Part shown: positions 25,507-33,478 of the stretch, piece after piece | Numbering within the stretch: the stretch's first letter is position 1 | How the letters are laid out: every line of letters starts with the position of its first letter | From: Cystobacter fuscus DSM 2262 | GTDB lineage: Bacteria; Myxococcota; Myxococcia; Myxococcales; Myxococcaceae | NCBI RefSeq assembly: GCF_000335475.2 | Contig: NZ_ANAH02000066.1 | Location: 248,001 to 312,000, forward strand | Direction: 5' to 3' | DNA: 64,000 nucleotides | The notes under the pieces: generated by a model | Databases searched by the model: none | The model's input: only the letters and a program-made list of their open reading frames with translations | Told to the model about the DNA's origin: nothing | Translations under genes and position numbers: made by a program

Positions 25507-25860
25507 TCAGCGCTCGTCCTCGCCCTCGTCGTAATCCTCGTCGTCGGACTCCTCGTCCTCGTCCTCGTCGAAGTCGAGTTCTTCGTCGTCGGCTTCCTCG
25601 TCCTCGTCGGACTCCTCGTCGTCGTCGAGTTCGTCCTCGAGATCCTCGGTCTCCAGGGCGAGGGAAACGGCGAAGCGCTTGCTCAACGCGGCCACCTGGG
25701 TCCGCATCTCGGAGAGCGCCGCGACGAAGTCCTCCTGGATGTTCGTCGGGGACTTCTGGCCGCAATGGGGACACACCAGCTTCTCCGTCCCCTCGATGAG
25801 ATCCTGAGCGGCCAGCTCGAAGGTGCCCTCGCACTTCTGGCAGGTGAGATCGATCGTCAT
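25507..25860 (-). CDS. Zinc-ribbon protein with a highly acidic tail
   Basis: 117 aa. C7xxC10 and C30xxC33 form a zinc ribbon of the kind found in MJ0042-type myxobacterial proteins. Residues 40-70 are a short amphipathic helix, and the last 45 residues are almost all Asp, Glu and Ser. The tail looks like a DNA-mimic or basic-protein-binding tail (inference). ATG with no strong ribosome site. No named function. Confidence 0.75.
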   Translation of the reverse strand: MTIDLTCQKCEGTFELAAQDLIEGTEKLVCPHCGQKSPTNIQEDFVAALSEMRTQVAALSKRFAVSLALETEDLEDELDDDEESDEDEEADDEELDFDEDEDEESDDEDYDEGEDER

Positions 25861-26023
25861 GTTCGAGGCGCGGAATATCCACGGGGACGTGACCTGTCAA
25901 CGCCCGTGGTACGCGCCGTATGGCTTTCCGTGACCCCGGAAACGCCGAGAGGGCCGAGGCGGAGAATCCGGAAGGACTCTCTGCTCGACCCTCTGGGGAC
26001 GCGCGCGTGGCGCGGGGGCGCGG

Positions 26024-27325
26024 CTACTTCTGGCTGCGCTCGCTCATGGGCACGTAGTCGCGGCGCTTGGAGCCCGTGTAGATCTGACGCGGACGGGCGA
26101 TCTTCTGCTCGGAATCCTTCACCATCTCCTCCCACTGGGTCACCCAACCCACGGTGCGCGGAATGGCGAAGAGCACGGGGAACATCTCCACCGGGAAGCC
26201 CATGGCCTCGTAGATGAGGCCCGAGTAGAAGTCCACGTTCGGGTAGAGCTTGCGCTTGACGAAGTACTCGTCCTGCAGGGCGATGCGCTCGAGCTCCACG
26301 GCGATCTCCAGCAGCGGGTTCTTGCCGGTGATCTCGAAGACCTCGTCCGCCACGCGCTTGATGACCTTGGCGCGCGGATCATAGGACTTGTAGACGCGGT
26401 GGCCGAAGCCCATGAGCTTGGAGCCGCCCTCGCCGCCCTTCACCGACTTGATGAACTCGGGGACCTTGGAGACGTGGCCGATCTCGCGCAGCATGCGCAG
26501 CACGGCCTCGTTGGCGCCGCCGTGCAGCGGGCCGTAGAGCGCCGCGATGCCCGAGGCCACCGCGCTGAAGGGATCCACCTCGGAGGAGCCCACGGTGCGC
26601 ACGGACGTGGTGGAGCAGTTCTGCTCGTGGTCGGCGTGGAGGATGAAGAGGACGTCGAGCGCCTTCTCCAGGGTGGGGTGCACCTTGTAGGTGGTGGTGC
26701 CGATCTTGCGGACCATCGCCAGGAAGTTGCCCACGTAGGACAGATCGTTGTCCGGGTAGACGTAGGGCAGGCCCATGCTGTGGCGGTAGGAGAAGGCGGC
26801 CAGCGTCGGCATCTTGGCGATGAGCCGGGTCATCTGGATGCGGCGGCTGCGCTCGTCCTTGGTGTGCTTGGCGTCCGGGTAGAAGCCCGAGAGCGCGGCC
26901 ACCGTGGAGGACAGCATGGACATGGGGTGCGCGTCGTAGCGGAACCCGTCCATGAACGTCTTGATGTTCTCGTGCACGTAGGTGTGGTGCGTGACGAGGT
27001 ACTTGAACTCGTCGATCTGCTTCTCGTTGGGCAGCTCGCCGTTGAGCAGCAGGTAGGCGACTTCGAGGAAGGAGGAGCGCTCCGCGAGCTGCTCGATGGG
27101 GTAGCCCCGGTACTCCAAGATGCCCTTGTCACCGTCGATGAAGGTGATGGCGCTCTTGCAGTTGGCCGTATTCAGGAACGCTGGGTCATACCCCATCAGA
27201 CCGAAGTCATCTTCAGAGACCTTGATCTGCCTGAGGCCGTTGGTCCGAATGCATCCGTTCTCGATCGGGACCTCGTACGTCTTCCCGGTCCGGTTGTCCG
27301 TGATGGTCAGCGTATCCTTTGGCAT
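26024..27325 (-). CDS. gltA: Citrate synthase
   Basis: 433 aa type-II-like citrate synthase. Visible are an N-terminal beta domain (TDNRTGKTYEVPIENGCIRT), the small-domain LYGPLHGGANEAVL segment, the catalytic His in MGFGHRVYKSYDPRA, and the Asp in NVDFYSGLIYEAMGFP. It condenses oxaloacetate and acetyl-CoA, opening the TCA cycle whose other genes lie at 44-52 kb. The ATG at 27325 is used; a GTG at 27340 would add five residues. Neither has a strong ribosome site. Confidence 0.96.
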   Translation of the reverse strand: MPKDTLTITDNRTGKTYEVPIENGCIRTNGLRQIKVSEDDFGLMGYDPAFLNTANCKSAITFIDGDKGILEYRGYPIEQLAERSSFLEVAYLLLNGELPNEKQIDEFKYLVTHHTYVHENIKTFMDGFRYDAHPMSMLSSTVAALSGFYPDAKHTKDERSRRIQMTRLIAKMPTLAAFSYRHSMGLPYVYPDNDLSYVGNFLAMVRKIGTTTYKVHPTLEKALDVLFILHADHEQNCSTTSVRTVGSSEVDPFSAVASGIAALYGPLHGGANEAVLRMLREIGHVSKVPEFIKSVKGGEGGSKLMGFGHRVYKSYDPRAKVIKRVADEVFEITGKNPLLEIAVELERIALQDEYFVKRKLYPNVDFYSGLIYEAMGFPVEMFPVLFAIPRTVGWVTQWEEMVKDSEQKIARPRQIYTGSKRRDYVPMSERSQK

Positions 27326-27361
27326 GGGAGGACTTATCACAGGCGGCGGAGAGCTTTCAAC

Positions 27362-27402
27362 AAAAAAGAGCGGCGCCCGGAGAGGCCGCGTGTCCCTCCG
27401 GG
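27362..27402 (-). terminator. Terminator of the aro operon
   Basis: On the minus strand a CCCGGAG ... CTCCGGG stem (27376-27382 / 27396-27402) is followed, nine bases later, by TTTTTT (27362-27367). It sits directly after the aroA stop and before gltA, separating the two units. Confidence 0.65.
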
Positions 27403-27413
27403 CCCCGGTGGTC

Positions 27414-28688
27414 TCAGGTGAGCCGGGCTCCCGTGCGTTCCAGCTGTTGCCAGAAGCCGGGGAAGCTCTTCTCCACGCACTCGGGGCCGGTGAGCGTCAG
27501 GGCCGCTCCCGAGAGGGCGGAGAGCGTCGCGGACACCATGGCCATGCGGTGGTCTCCCCGGCTGTCCATGGCGAAGTGGCGGGGTGGGGTGGGGGGAGGA
27601 TGGATCGTGAGCGTCTCGCCCTCCAGAACCGTCTTCCCGCCAACAGCCTCCACCAGCGTGAGGATGCCCTCCAGCCGATCGCTCTCCTTGACCCGGAGGA
27701 TGCCCACGTCGGTGAGAGTGGAGGAACGTGGCAGCACGCACGCGAGCGCGGCCAGGGTGGGCAAGAGGTCCGGGCACTCCTTGCCCGAGGCCACGAGCCC
27801 GTCACGGGCCTCGCCCACCAGGCGCAGGGTGGCGTTGGGACCGGGCTCGGCGCGCAGTCCCGCGCGCTCCACCAGCCGCACCAGCGCCTGATCCGGGTGC
27901 GCGCTGCCCAGGTCCGCGCGCTCCACGCTCCCGCCCGTGCGCCAGGCGAGCAGCAGCAGGTAGCCGAGCGAGGACCAGTCACCCGGCATGGCCGGGGTGC
28001 GCTCGGGGGCGCGGTAGTCCGCCACCTCGAAGCGGCCGTCCCGCTCGTCCACCGTGAAGCCGAAGCGGCGCAGCCAGGACACGGTCAGCTCCAGGTAGCC
28101 CGCGCTGGTGAGCGTGCCGGTGATCTCCACCCGCCAGGGACGGCGCTCACGCAGGAACAGCGCCGCGCAGCCGAGCAGCAGGCTGGAGGCGTACTGGCTG
28201 CTCTGATCGCCGGGGACGCGGAAGACGGGCTCGCCGGTGCGCTCCGGGGCGCGGATCTCCACGGGCCACGGTTTGCCCTCGGTGAGCACGAGCCCCGAAC
28301 CACCGAGCGCCTCGCGCAGGGACTCGAAGAGCGGGCCGTGGGGCCGCTCGCCCAGGCGGGGCGTGCCCGTGAGGCGCACATGGGCGCCGGGCGTCACCGC
28401 GGCCTGGGTGACGAGGATGCGGAAGGGGGCGCCGCCGTCCGCGCAGTCCACGTCCCGCACGGTGCCGGGTGGCAGGCGCAGGGCCTCGATGCCCCGGCGC
28501 AGCACGCGCACGTCCGCGGGGAGGAAGTGCTCGGGCTCGCGTTGGAGATCCGGCAGGGGCCAGGCTCCGGTGAGGTGCGCGAGCACCAGGGCCCGTTGGG
28601 CGTCCGACTTGGAGATGGGCGGCGTGAGGACGGCGGAGGTGAGCCGGCTCGGGTCGACGTGCAGCCGGGTCTGGGATGAACTCGTCAT
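27414..28688 (-). CDS. aroA: 3-phosphoshikimate 1-carboxyvinyltransferase (EPSP synthase)
   Basis: 424 aa. PISKSDAQRAL near residue 25 is the substrate-binding motif, the Arg/Lys loop LRVKESDRLEG and the DSRGDHRMAM segment are near the end. It joins shikimate-3-phosphate and PEP. The family's usual N-G-T-[AG] segment is altered here (DCADGGAPFRI). Its ATG overlaps the aroB stop by 4 bp. Last gene of the aro operon. The open frame continues upstream through aroB, but that part is a shadow of aroB. Confidence 0.95.
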   Translation of the reverse strand: MTSSSQTRLHVDPSRLTSAVLTPPISKSDAQRALVLAHLTGAWPLPDLQREPEHFLPADVRVLRRGIEALRLPPGTVRDVDCADGGAPFRILVTQAAVTPGAHVRLTGTPRLGERPHGPLFESLREALGGSGLVLTEGKPWPVEIRAPERTGEPVFRVPGDQSSQYASSLLLGCAALFLRERRPWRVEITGTLTSAGYLELTVSWLRRFGFTVDERDGRFEVADYRAPERTPAMPGDWSSLGYLLLLAWRTGGSVERADLGSAHPDQALVRLVERAGLRAEPGPNATLRLVGEARDGLVASGKECPDLLPTLAALACVLPRSSTLTDVGILRVKESDRLEGILTLVEAVGGKTVLEGETLTIHPPPTPPRHFAMDSRGDHRMAMVSATLSALSGAALTLTGPECVEKSFPGFWQQLERTGARLT

Positions 28689-29779
28689 GGGCGGACTCCC
28701 TTCGTCCAGGCGGGCCAGAGCGCGCGCCACTCGGACGCGGAGACGTCGCGCACCTCGGCGACGCCAATATCGGTGAGCAACACCATGCGCAGCTCTCCCG
28801 CCGCGCCGGACTTCTTGTCCGCGGCCAGCAGCACCTCGATGTCCTCGAGCGCCGCGCGCTTGAGCAGCGCCGCCGCTCGCTTGCGGCCGAGCACCCCCGG
28901 CCCCTTCTCCAGCGCCGTCTCCACGCGCGCGGCCACCTTGTCGGGCGTCACGCCCACGGCGCGCCCCACGTCGAGCGCGCACAACATGCCCAGGCCCACC
29001 GCGTCCCCGTGCGACAGCTTGAAGTGTGACACGCTCTCGAGCACGTGGCCGAAGGTGTGACCGAAGTTGAGCACCCGCCGCAGGCCCTGCTGCTCGTACG
29101 GGTCCTGCGCGCACACGGTTTCCTTGAGGCGCCGCGCGTCCTTCACCAGGCGCTCGAGCGAGGGCGGCCGGCGCGTGTAGCCCTGGAAGAGCTGGGCGTC
29201 GAGGCTCGCCACCATCTTCCACGCCTCGAGCGCGCCCTCGCGCCGCTGCGTGTCCGAGAGGCTCTCGAAGAGCTCCGGACACAGCCACGTCTCCTCGGCG
29301 TAGTGGAAGACGCCCACGGGGTTCTTCACCACGCGCCCGTTCACGGTGACGTCCACCGCGCCCTTGCCGCCGAGGCTGCTGTCCACCGCCGCGAGCAGCG
29401 TGGTGGGCACCTGCACCAGCCGCACGCCGCGCTTGAGCAGGTGCGCGGCCATGGTGCACACGTCGCCGATGGTTCCCCCGCCGATGGCCACGAGCGTGCC
29501 CGAGCGCGGCAGCATGAGGCCCGCGGAGAGCACCTGCTCCAGGGACTCGAAGGACTTGGCCCGCTCGCCTCCAATGAGTTGGAGGATGGCGTGGGGGCGG
29601 CGCGCCTGGAGCGCGCCCAGGAGGGTGGGGTGCAGCTTCGCCACGCGCTTGTCCACGACGACGAGGCTGCCCTCGGGCAGGGTGACGCTCACGCGCGAGA
29701 AGGCGCCCCAGCGATCATTCGCGGGGCGGTAGGCGCCCGGGGGAAGATGGGTATAGGCGCCAGGAGGAAGAGAGGTCAT
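28685..29779 (-). CDS. aroB: 3-dehydroquinate synthase
   Basis: 364 aa NAD- and metal-dependent enzyme that closes DAHP to dehydroquinate. The NAD site (AIGGGTIGDVCTMAA), the VPTTLLAAVDSSLGGKGAVD segment and the metal-binding HTFGHVLE ... SHGDAVGLGM His residues are all present. The first 30 residues are a loose extension rich in Pro/Tyr. Overlaps aroC (ATGA) upstream and aroA downstream by 4 bp each. Confidence 0.95.
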   Translation of the reverse strand: MTSLPPGAYTHLPPGAYRPANDRWGAFSRVSVTLPEGSLVVVDKRVAKLHPTLLGALQARRPHAILQLIGGERAKSFESLEQVLSAGLMLPRSGTLVAIGGGTIGDVCTMAAHLLKRGVRLVQVPTTLLAAVDSSLGGKGAVDVTVNGRVVKNPVGVFHYAEETWLCPELFESLSDTQRREGALEAWKMVASLDAQLFQGYTRRPPSLERLVKDARRLKETVCAQDPYEQQGLRRVLNFGHTFGHVLESVSHFKLSHGDAVGLGMLCALDVGRAVGVTPDKVAARVETALEKGPGVLGRKRAAALLKRAALEDIEVLLAADKKSGAAGELRMVLLTDIGVAEVRDVSASEWRALWPAWTKGVRP

Positions 29780-30795
29780 GTCGAGTGGGGCCAGGCGTTG
29801 TACTGCAGGGCGAGATCGGCCAGGACGAGCGACACCATGGCCTCCAGGACGGGGACGGCGCGGGGCATGATGCAGGGATCATGGCGTCCGCCCTTCGCAT
29901 GGTCCGCGAGCGTGGCGGGGGGCTTGAAGTAGACGCGCAGCAACAGGGGCTCGCCGTTGGTGAGGCCTCCCTGGATGCCGCCGTAGGTGTCCTTGCGCGC
30001 GTGGAACTGGAGGCCGGGCTGCGCGATGCGCTCGAGCAGATCCGGCGGCCCCCAGACGACGCCGGTGACGGCGCCCACGCTGCCCAGCGCCTGCGCGAGC
30101 AGCGCCTTGATCTTGCCGAAGATGGGCTCGCCCAGGCCCACGGGCAGGCCCTCGACGCGCACGTCGATGCTGCCGCCCAGGCTGTCTCCCGCCTCCTTGG
30201 CGACGAGGATGCGCCGCGACATCTCCTCGCGCACCACCGCATCCGGGCAGCGCGTGGGGTGCTCGTCCACCCTGGCGCGCGTGAGGCCCAGCTCCGGCAC
30301 CGCGCTCACCAGGTCTCCCACCTGCGACACCCACGCCACCGTGGACACCTTCGGGAACTGCCGCTCGAGGTACGCCTCGGCGATGGTGCCACCGATGACC
30401 CGGCAGAGCGTCTCGCGGCCACTGGTGCGTCCGCCGCCGCGGTGATCCCGGTGCTTGAAGCGCTCGCGCCACACGGCATCCGCGTGGCCGGGGCGATCCT
30501 CCGCCTTGAGCTTGTCGTAGTCCCCCGAGCGCTGGTTGGTGTTGCGCACGATGGCCGCGATGGGCGTACCGAGCGTCTTGCCCTCGAAGACGCCGGAGAG
30601 GATCTCCACCTGATCCGGCTCGGAGCGGGCGGTGGTGATGGTGGATTGGCCGGGCCGGCGGCGATCGAGCGCGGCCTGGATGCGCGCCGTCTCCAGGGGC
30701 ACGCCCGCGGGGCAGCCATCGATGATGGAGCCCAGGGCCGGGCCGTGGCTCTCACCGAAGGTGGTGAGGCGGAACAAGGTACCAAAGGTGTTCAT
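29776..30795 (-). CDS. aroC: Chorismate synthase
   Basis: 339 aa, starting MNTFGTLFRLTTFGESHG (signature 1, G-E-S-H-G), with RRPGQSTITTARSEPD, GGGRTSGRETLCRVIGG-type flavin/phosphate segments and RKDTYGGIQGG near the C-terminus. It makes chorismate from EPSP using reduced FMN. Start and stop overlap its neighbours aroDE and aroB by ATGA junctions. Chorismate is then taken by the divergent men operon (menF). Confidence 0.96.
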   Translation of the reverse strand: MNTFGTLFRLTTFGESHGPALGSIIDGCPAGVPLETARIQAALDRRRPGQSTITTARSEPDQVEILSGVFEGKTLGTPIAAIVRNTNQRSGDYDKLKAEDRPGHADAVWRERFKHRDHRGGGRTSGRETLCRVIGGTIAEAYLERQFPKVSTVAWVSQVGDLVSAVPELGLTRARVDEHPTRCPDAVVREEMSRRILVAKEAGDSLGGSIDVRVEGLPVGLGEPIFGKIKALLAQALGSVGAVTGVVWGPPDLLERIAQPGLQFHARKDTYGGIQGGLTNGEPLLLRVYFKPPATLADHAKGGRHDPCIMPRAVPVLEAMVSLVLADLALQYNAWPHST

Positions 30796-32039
30796 GTGGC
30801 GGTCTCCCAGAGGGCTCGCTGCCGGCGGGCCTGGGCAATGAACCACGCCGCGCCGAGGAGCAGGGGAACTCCCCCGCGGCGGGTGATCTCGGTGGCGATG
30901 CGACGGGCCGGGGCGCCGTAGGCGATGACGGCGACGCGGGCTCCCTCGAAGCGCAGGGTCTCCGGGGGCGTGATGCGATCCGGCCACGTCCAGATGCCCG
31001 TGCCCTTGAGGGGCTCGGAGATGGAGGCGCGGCGCAGGAAGCGCAGGTGGTCGCGCTCGGAGGCGGCGGCGCGCAACGCGGCACCCACCCCTCCATCTCC
31101 GAGCACGAAGAGATCCCCTCCACCGAGCCGCTCGAGCACCGTGCGGGCGCCCTCGGTGTCGGTGTTGAAGGACTCCCAATGGTCCCCGCGGCGCACGAGC
31201 GTGTTGATGGCGTCGATCGACGCGCCGGTGTGCCGGGCGAGGCGCGGCTTGAAGGGACTGGTGATGGCGAAGCCCCGGTAGTGGGGCAGCAGCGCGTCCA
31301 CGAGCGCCTCGACGGGCGCGTCCTCGGCCAGGTCGATGCGATCGAAGGGCTGGGGGTGGATGCGGGGCGAGCGCGAGTGGGAGATGGACGTGCCGAGGAT
31401 GCCCAGCCGTCCCTCGCGAGCGGCGGCACGGGCCTCGCGCGCCGCGTCCGCGAGCAGCCGCTGTCCCGGCGCCGCCTTCCAGTCGCCCCCAATGGCCACG
31501 TATTCGAGCTGGTTGCGCCGGGAGAGCACCGCTCGCACGGGAAGCGCGACCGGTCCCATCGTGAGCACCGTCACCCGCTCCGCGCCGAAGCGCTCGCTCA
31601 GCCTCGCCTGGGTCTCGAGCAGCACGGCGATCCGCGCCGCGGAGGGCTCGCCGAGCGGCTCGACATGCTTCACCAGGGCGCCCTCCGGCAGGGGCCCTTC
31701 CCACAGGCGCAGCGCCTCGTCGGTGCTCAGGGGGCGATCGGCATGGTGCGAGGCGAGCAGCTTGCCCGCCGGAGCGTCCAGCGCGCCCGCGTGGACCACG
31801 TCGCGATCCACCCAGCGCGCGGCGGCCACCCACGCGGGCGGCAGGGGCACTCCGCGCTCGGACACGAGCAACTCCAGGATGCGCGCGAGGGCCGCGGCGT
31901 CCACCGCGTCGGCCGGGTGCAGGTCCGTGCGCACCTCCAACATGTCCGCGCCCTGGCTCCGGGCCTCGGTGGCGAAGCGCAGGGCGTCGGGGCCTCGCAG
32001 GACCGGGGGCAGGGTGACGACGAGGCGCGCGGACTTCAT
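30792..32039 (-). CDS. aroDE: Bifunctional 3-dehydroquinate dehydratase (type I)/shikimate dehydrogenase
   Basis: 415 aa fusion. Residues 1-200 are a type I dehydroquinase: E35 and R37 (EVRTD), H99 (SHH), Schiff-base K124 and R169 are all placed. Residues 210-415 are shikimate dehydrogenase: S222/S224 (HSRSP), K264 (SPFK), N279 (AINT), D294 (NTD), the NADP loop GDGGVGA and Q403 (FIAQA). It thus does steps 3 and 4 of the pathway, as in the plant DHD/SDH enzyme. Overlaps aroK and aroC by 4 bp each. Confidence 0.9.
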   Translation of the reverse strand: MKSARLVVTLPPVLRGPDALRFATEARSQGADMLEVRTDLHPADAVDAAALARILELLVSERGVPLPPAWVAAARWVDRDVVHAGALDAPAGKLLASHHADRPLSTDEALRLWEGPLPEGALVKHVEPLGEPSAARIAVLLETQARLSERFGAERVTVLTMGPVALPVRAVLSRRNQLEYVAIGGDWKAAPGQRLLADAAREARAAAREGRLGILGTSISHSRSPRIHPQPFDRIDLAEDAPVEALVDALLPHYRGFAITSPFKPRLARHTGASIDAINTLVRRGDHWESFNTDTEGARTVLERLGGGDLFVLGDGGVGAALRAAASERDHLRFLRRASISEPLKGTGIWTWPDRITPPETLRFEGARVAVIAYGAPARRIATEITRRGGVPLLLGAAWFIAQARRQRALWETAT

Positions 32040-32638
32040 CGGGGATTCTCCGGGTCGGCGAAGGCTCGCAGGAACGCGGCGATGCCCACCGTGGTGACGC
32101 GGGCGTGGAGCAGCTCGCGCTGCTGGTAGATGGCGCTCAACTCCTCCTCGAGGCTCACGCCCGGGCTCAGCCGCGGCCGGCGCGTGTCCTTGAGCAGGCG
32201 CTCGCGGTAGGTCTCGAAGGTGATGGGCACCAGCAGGGTGTGGCAGTCCCGCAGGGCCTCTGGATGGTGGGACAGGAAGCCGCCCCCCACCGCCACGAGC
32301 CCTCCGGCGGGCAGGGACAGGAACAGGTCGCGCTCGGCCCGGCGGAAGCCGTCGGTGTCCGTGGCCACCCAGTCGCGCAGAGAGCGGCCCGAGCGCTTCT
32401 CCAACTCGACGTCCAGATCCATCCCGGGCCTGCCGGTCAGCGCGCTCACCAGGGGCAGCAGCCGCGTCTTGCCCGCGGCCCGGTGTCCGCCGATCACGAT
32501 CGTCTTCGACGCGGGAGGCGGCGTGCCGGGCGCGAGCCGGGCGAACTCCTCGCGAATCGAGTCGGACAGCCTCGGGTCCACGGACCCGAGGATTCTTTCG
32601 ATGAGGTGTTTCCGCTGCTCAGCGGACGGTACCGACAT
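32036..32638 (-). CDS. aroK: Shikimate kinase
   Basis: 200 aa. After a 45-residue N-terminal extension come Walker A GGHRAAGKT (50-58), the shikimate-binding D74/D76 (MDLDVELEKRSG), R99 in FRRAE, VGGGF and the LID Arg in RRPRLSP. It phosphorylates shikimate at O3. The extension (residues 1-45, helical) is not part of the standard kinase. The start lies 20 bp inside the end of menG, so the operon begins there. Confidence 0.92.
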   Translation of the reverse strand: MSVPSAEQRKHLIERILGSVDPRLSDSIREEFARLAPGTPPPASKTIVIGGHRAAGKTRLLPLVSALTGRPGMDLDVELEKRSGRSLRDWVATDTDGFRRAERDLFLSLPAGGLVAVGGGFLSHHPEALRDCHTLLVPITFETYRERLLKDTRRPRLSPGVSLEEELSAIYQQRELLHARVTTVGIAAFLRAFADPENPR

Positions 32639-33308
32639 AGACGTAGGATGTCCCGAACGTCAGGGGATGGGCCACTCTTTCCTTATAGCCGCCGGACTGC
32701 TCCATAAGGCCCAGGAATCTTTCGCCCGCCGGGAAAGCGGCGGAGGTGCGCGGCAGGTACTCGTAGGCGGCCCGGTTGCCGGTGAGCAGCCCGCCCACGC
32801 GCGGCATGACGACCTTGCTGTAGAAGCGGAACAGGGCGCCGAAGAAGCCCGTGGGCTGGCCGAACTCCAGCACCACCACCCGGCCTCCGGGGCGTACCAC
32901 CCGGGCCATCTCGCTCAGGCACTTCACCGGATCATCCACGTTGCGGATGCCAAAGGCGATGGAGGCCACGTCGAAGCTGTTGTCCGCGAAGGGCAGGGCC
33001 ATGGCGTCGGCGACCTGGAACTCCACGCGCAGCCCCTCGCGCTCGGCCTTGGCCGGAGCGCTGTCCAGCATCTCCTTGCAGAAGTCGGTGCCCATCACAC
33101 GCCCCGCCTCGCCCACCTGGCGCTTGAAGGCCAGCGCCAGGTCTCCGGTGCCGGTGGCGCAGTCGAGCACGGCATCTCCGGGCTTCGCGCCGCTCAGCCG
33201 CACCGCCTTGCGCCGCCACAGGCGGTGGATGCCGAGCGACAACACCTCGTTCGTCACGTCATAACGCGTGGCGATGGAGGAGAACATCTGACGTACTTCG
33301 GTGCTCAT
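32619..33308 (-). CDS. menG: Demethylmenaquinone methyltransferase
   Basis: 229 aa UbiE/MenG methyltransferase: F-S-x-I-A-x-x-Y-D start, SAM motif I VLDCATGTGDLAL, ADAMALPFADNSFDVAS, FGIRNVDD, and the C-terminal LTFGTSYVYVG. It C-methylates demethylmenaquinone in the last step of the pathway whose other genes are divergent. ATG 33308; upstream frame is non-coding. First gene of the unit that continues into aroK. Confidence 0.95.
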   Translation of the reverse strand: MSTEVRQMFSSIATRYDVTNEVLSLGIHRLWRRKAVRLSGAKPGDAVLDCATGTGDLALAFKRQVGEAGRVMGTDFCKEMLDSAPAKAEREGLRVEFQVADAMALPFADNSFDVASIAFGIRNVDDPVKCLSEMARVVRPGGRVVVLEFGQPTGFFGALFRFYSKVVMPRVGGLLTGNRAAYEYLPRTSAAFPAGERFLGLMEQSGGYKERVAHPLTFGTSYVYVGTVR

Positions 33309-33369
33309 TCGAGCCCTCGCCTGGGGAGAGGCACCCGCGTGCACCGCCGGGTCGCCGGTGGAGTTCACG

Positions 33370-33399
33370 TTGTTTTGAACCCCGTATTGCTTGTATAGC
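33370..33399 (+). promoter_or_regulatory. Promoter of men operon
   Basis: TTGTTT (33370-33375), 18-bp spacer, TATAGC (33394-33399) on the + strand, 79 bp before the menF start. The two divergent promoters overlap, so polymerase probably cannot occupy both at once. Confidence 0.5.
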
Positions 33400-33419
33400 C
33401 CAACGCGCGGACAGGACAA
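33392..33419 (-). promoter_or_regulatory. Promoter of menG-aro operon
   Basis: On the minus strand TTGTCC (33414-33419), 16-bp spacer, TATACA (33392-33397). It is 84 bp upstream of the menG start. Its -10 overlaps the -10 of the divergent men promoter. Confidence 0.5.
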
Positions 33420-33478
33420 CAAGAGGTTGTGGCGCGCGCGGTGGCGCGGGACGGTGGCGGGACGCATGAGGACGGCTG

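Noticed and set aside
25507..25640. Low-complexity GAC/GTC-rich repeats
   Set aside because: They encode the acidic tail of the zinc-ribbon protein, not an independent DNA repeat.
27414..29459. Single minus-strand frame covering aroA plus the 3' half of aroB
   Set aside because: The upstream portion is a shadow of aroB; aroA has its own ATG at 28688 with a 4-bp overlap.
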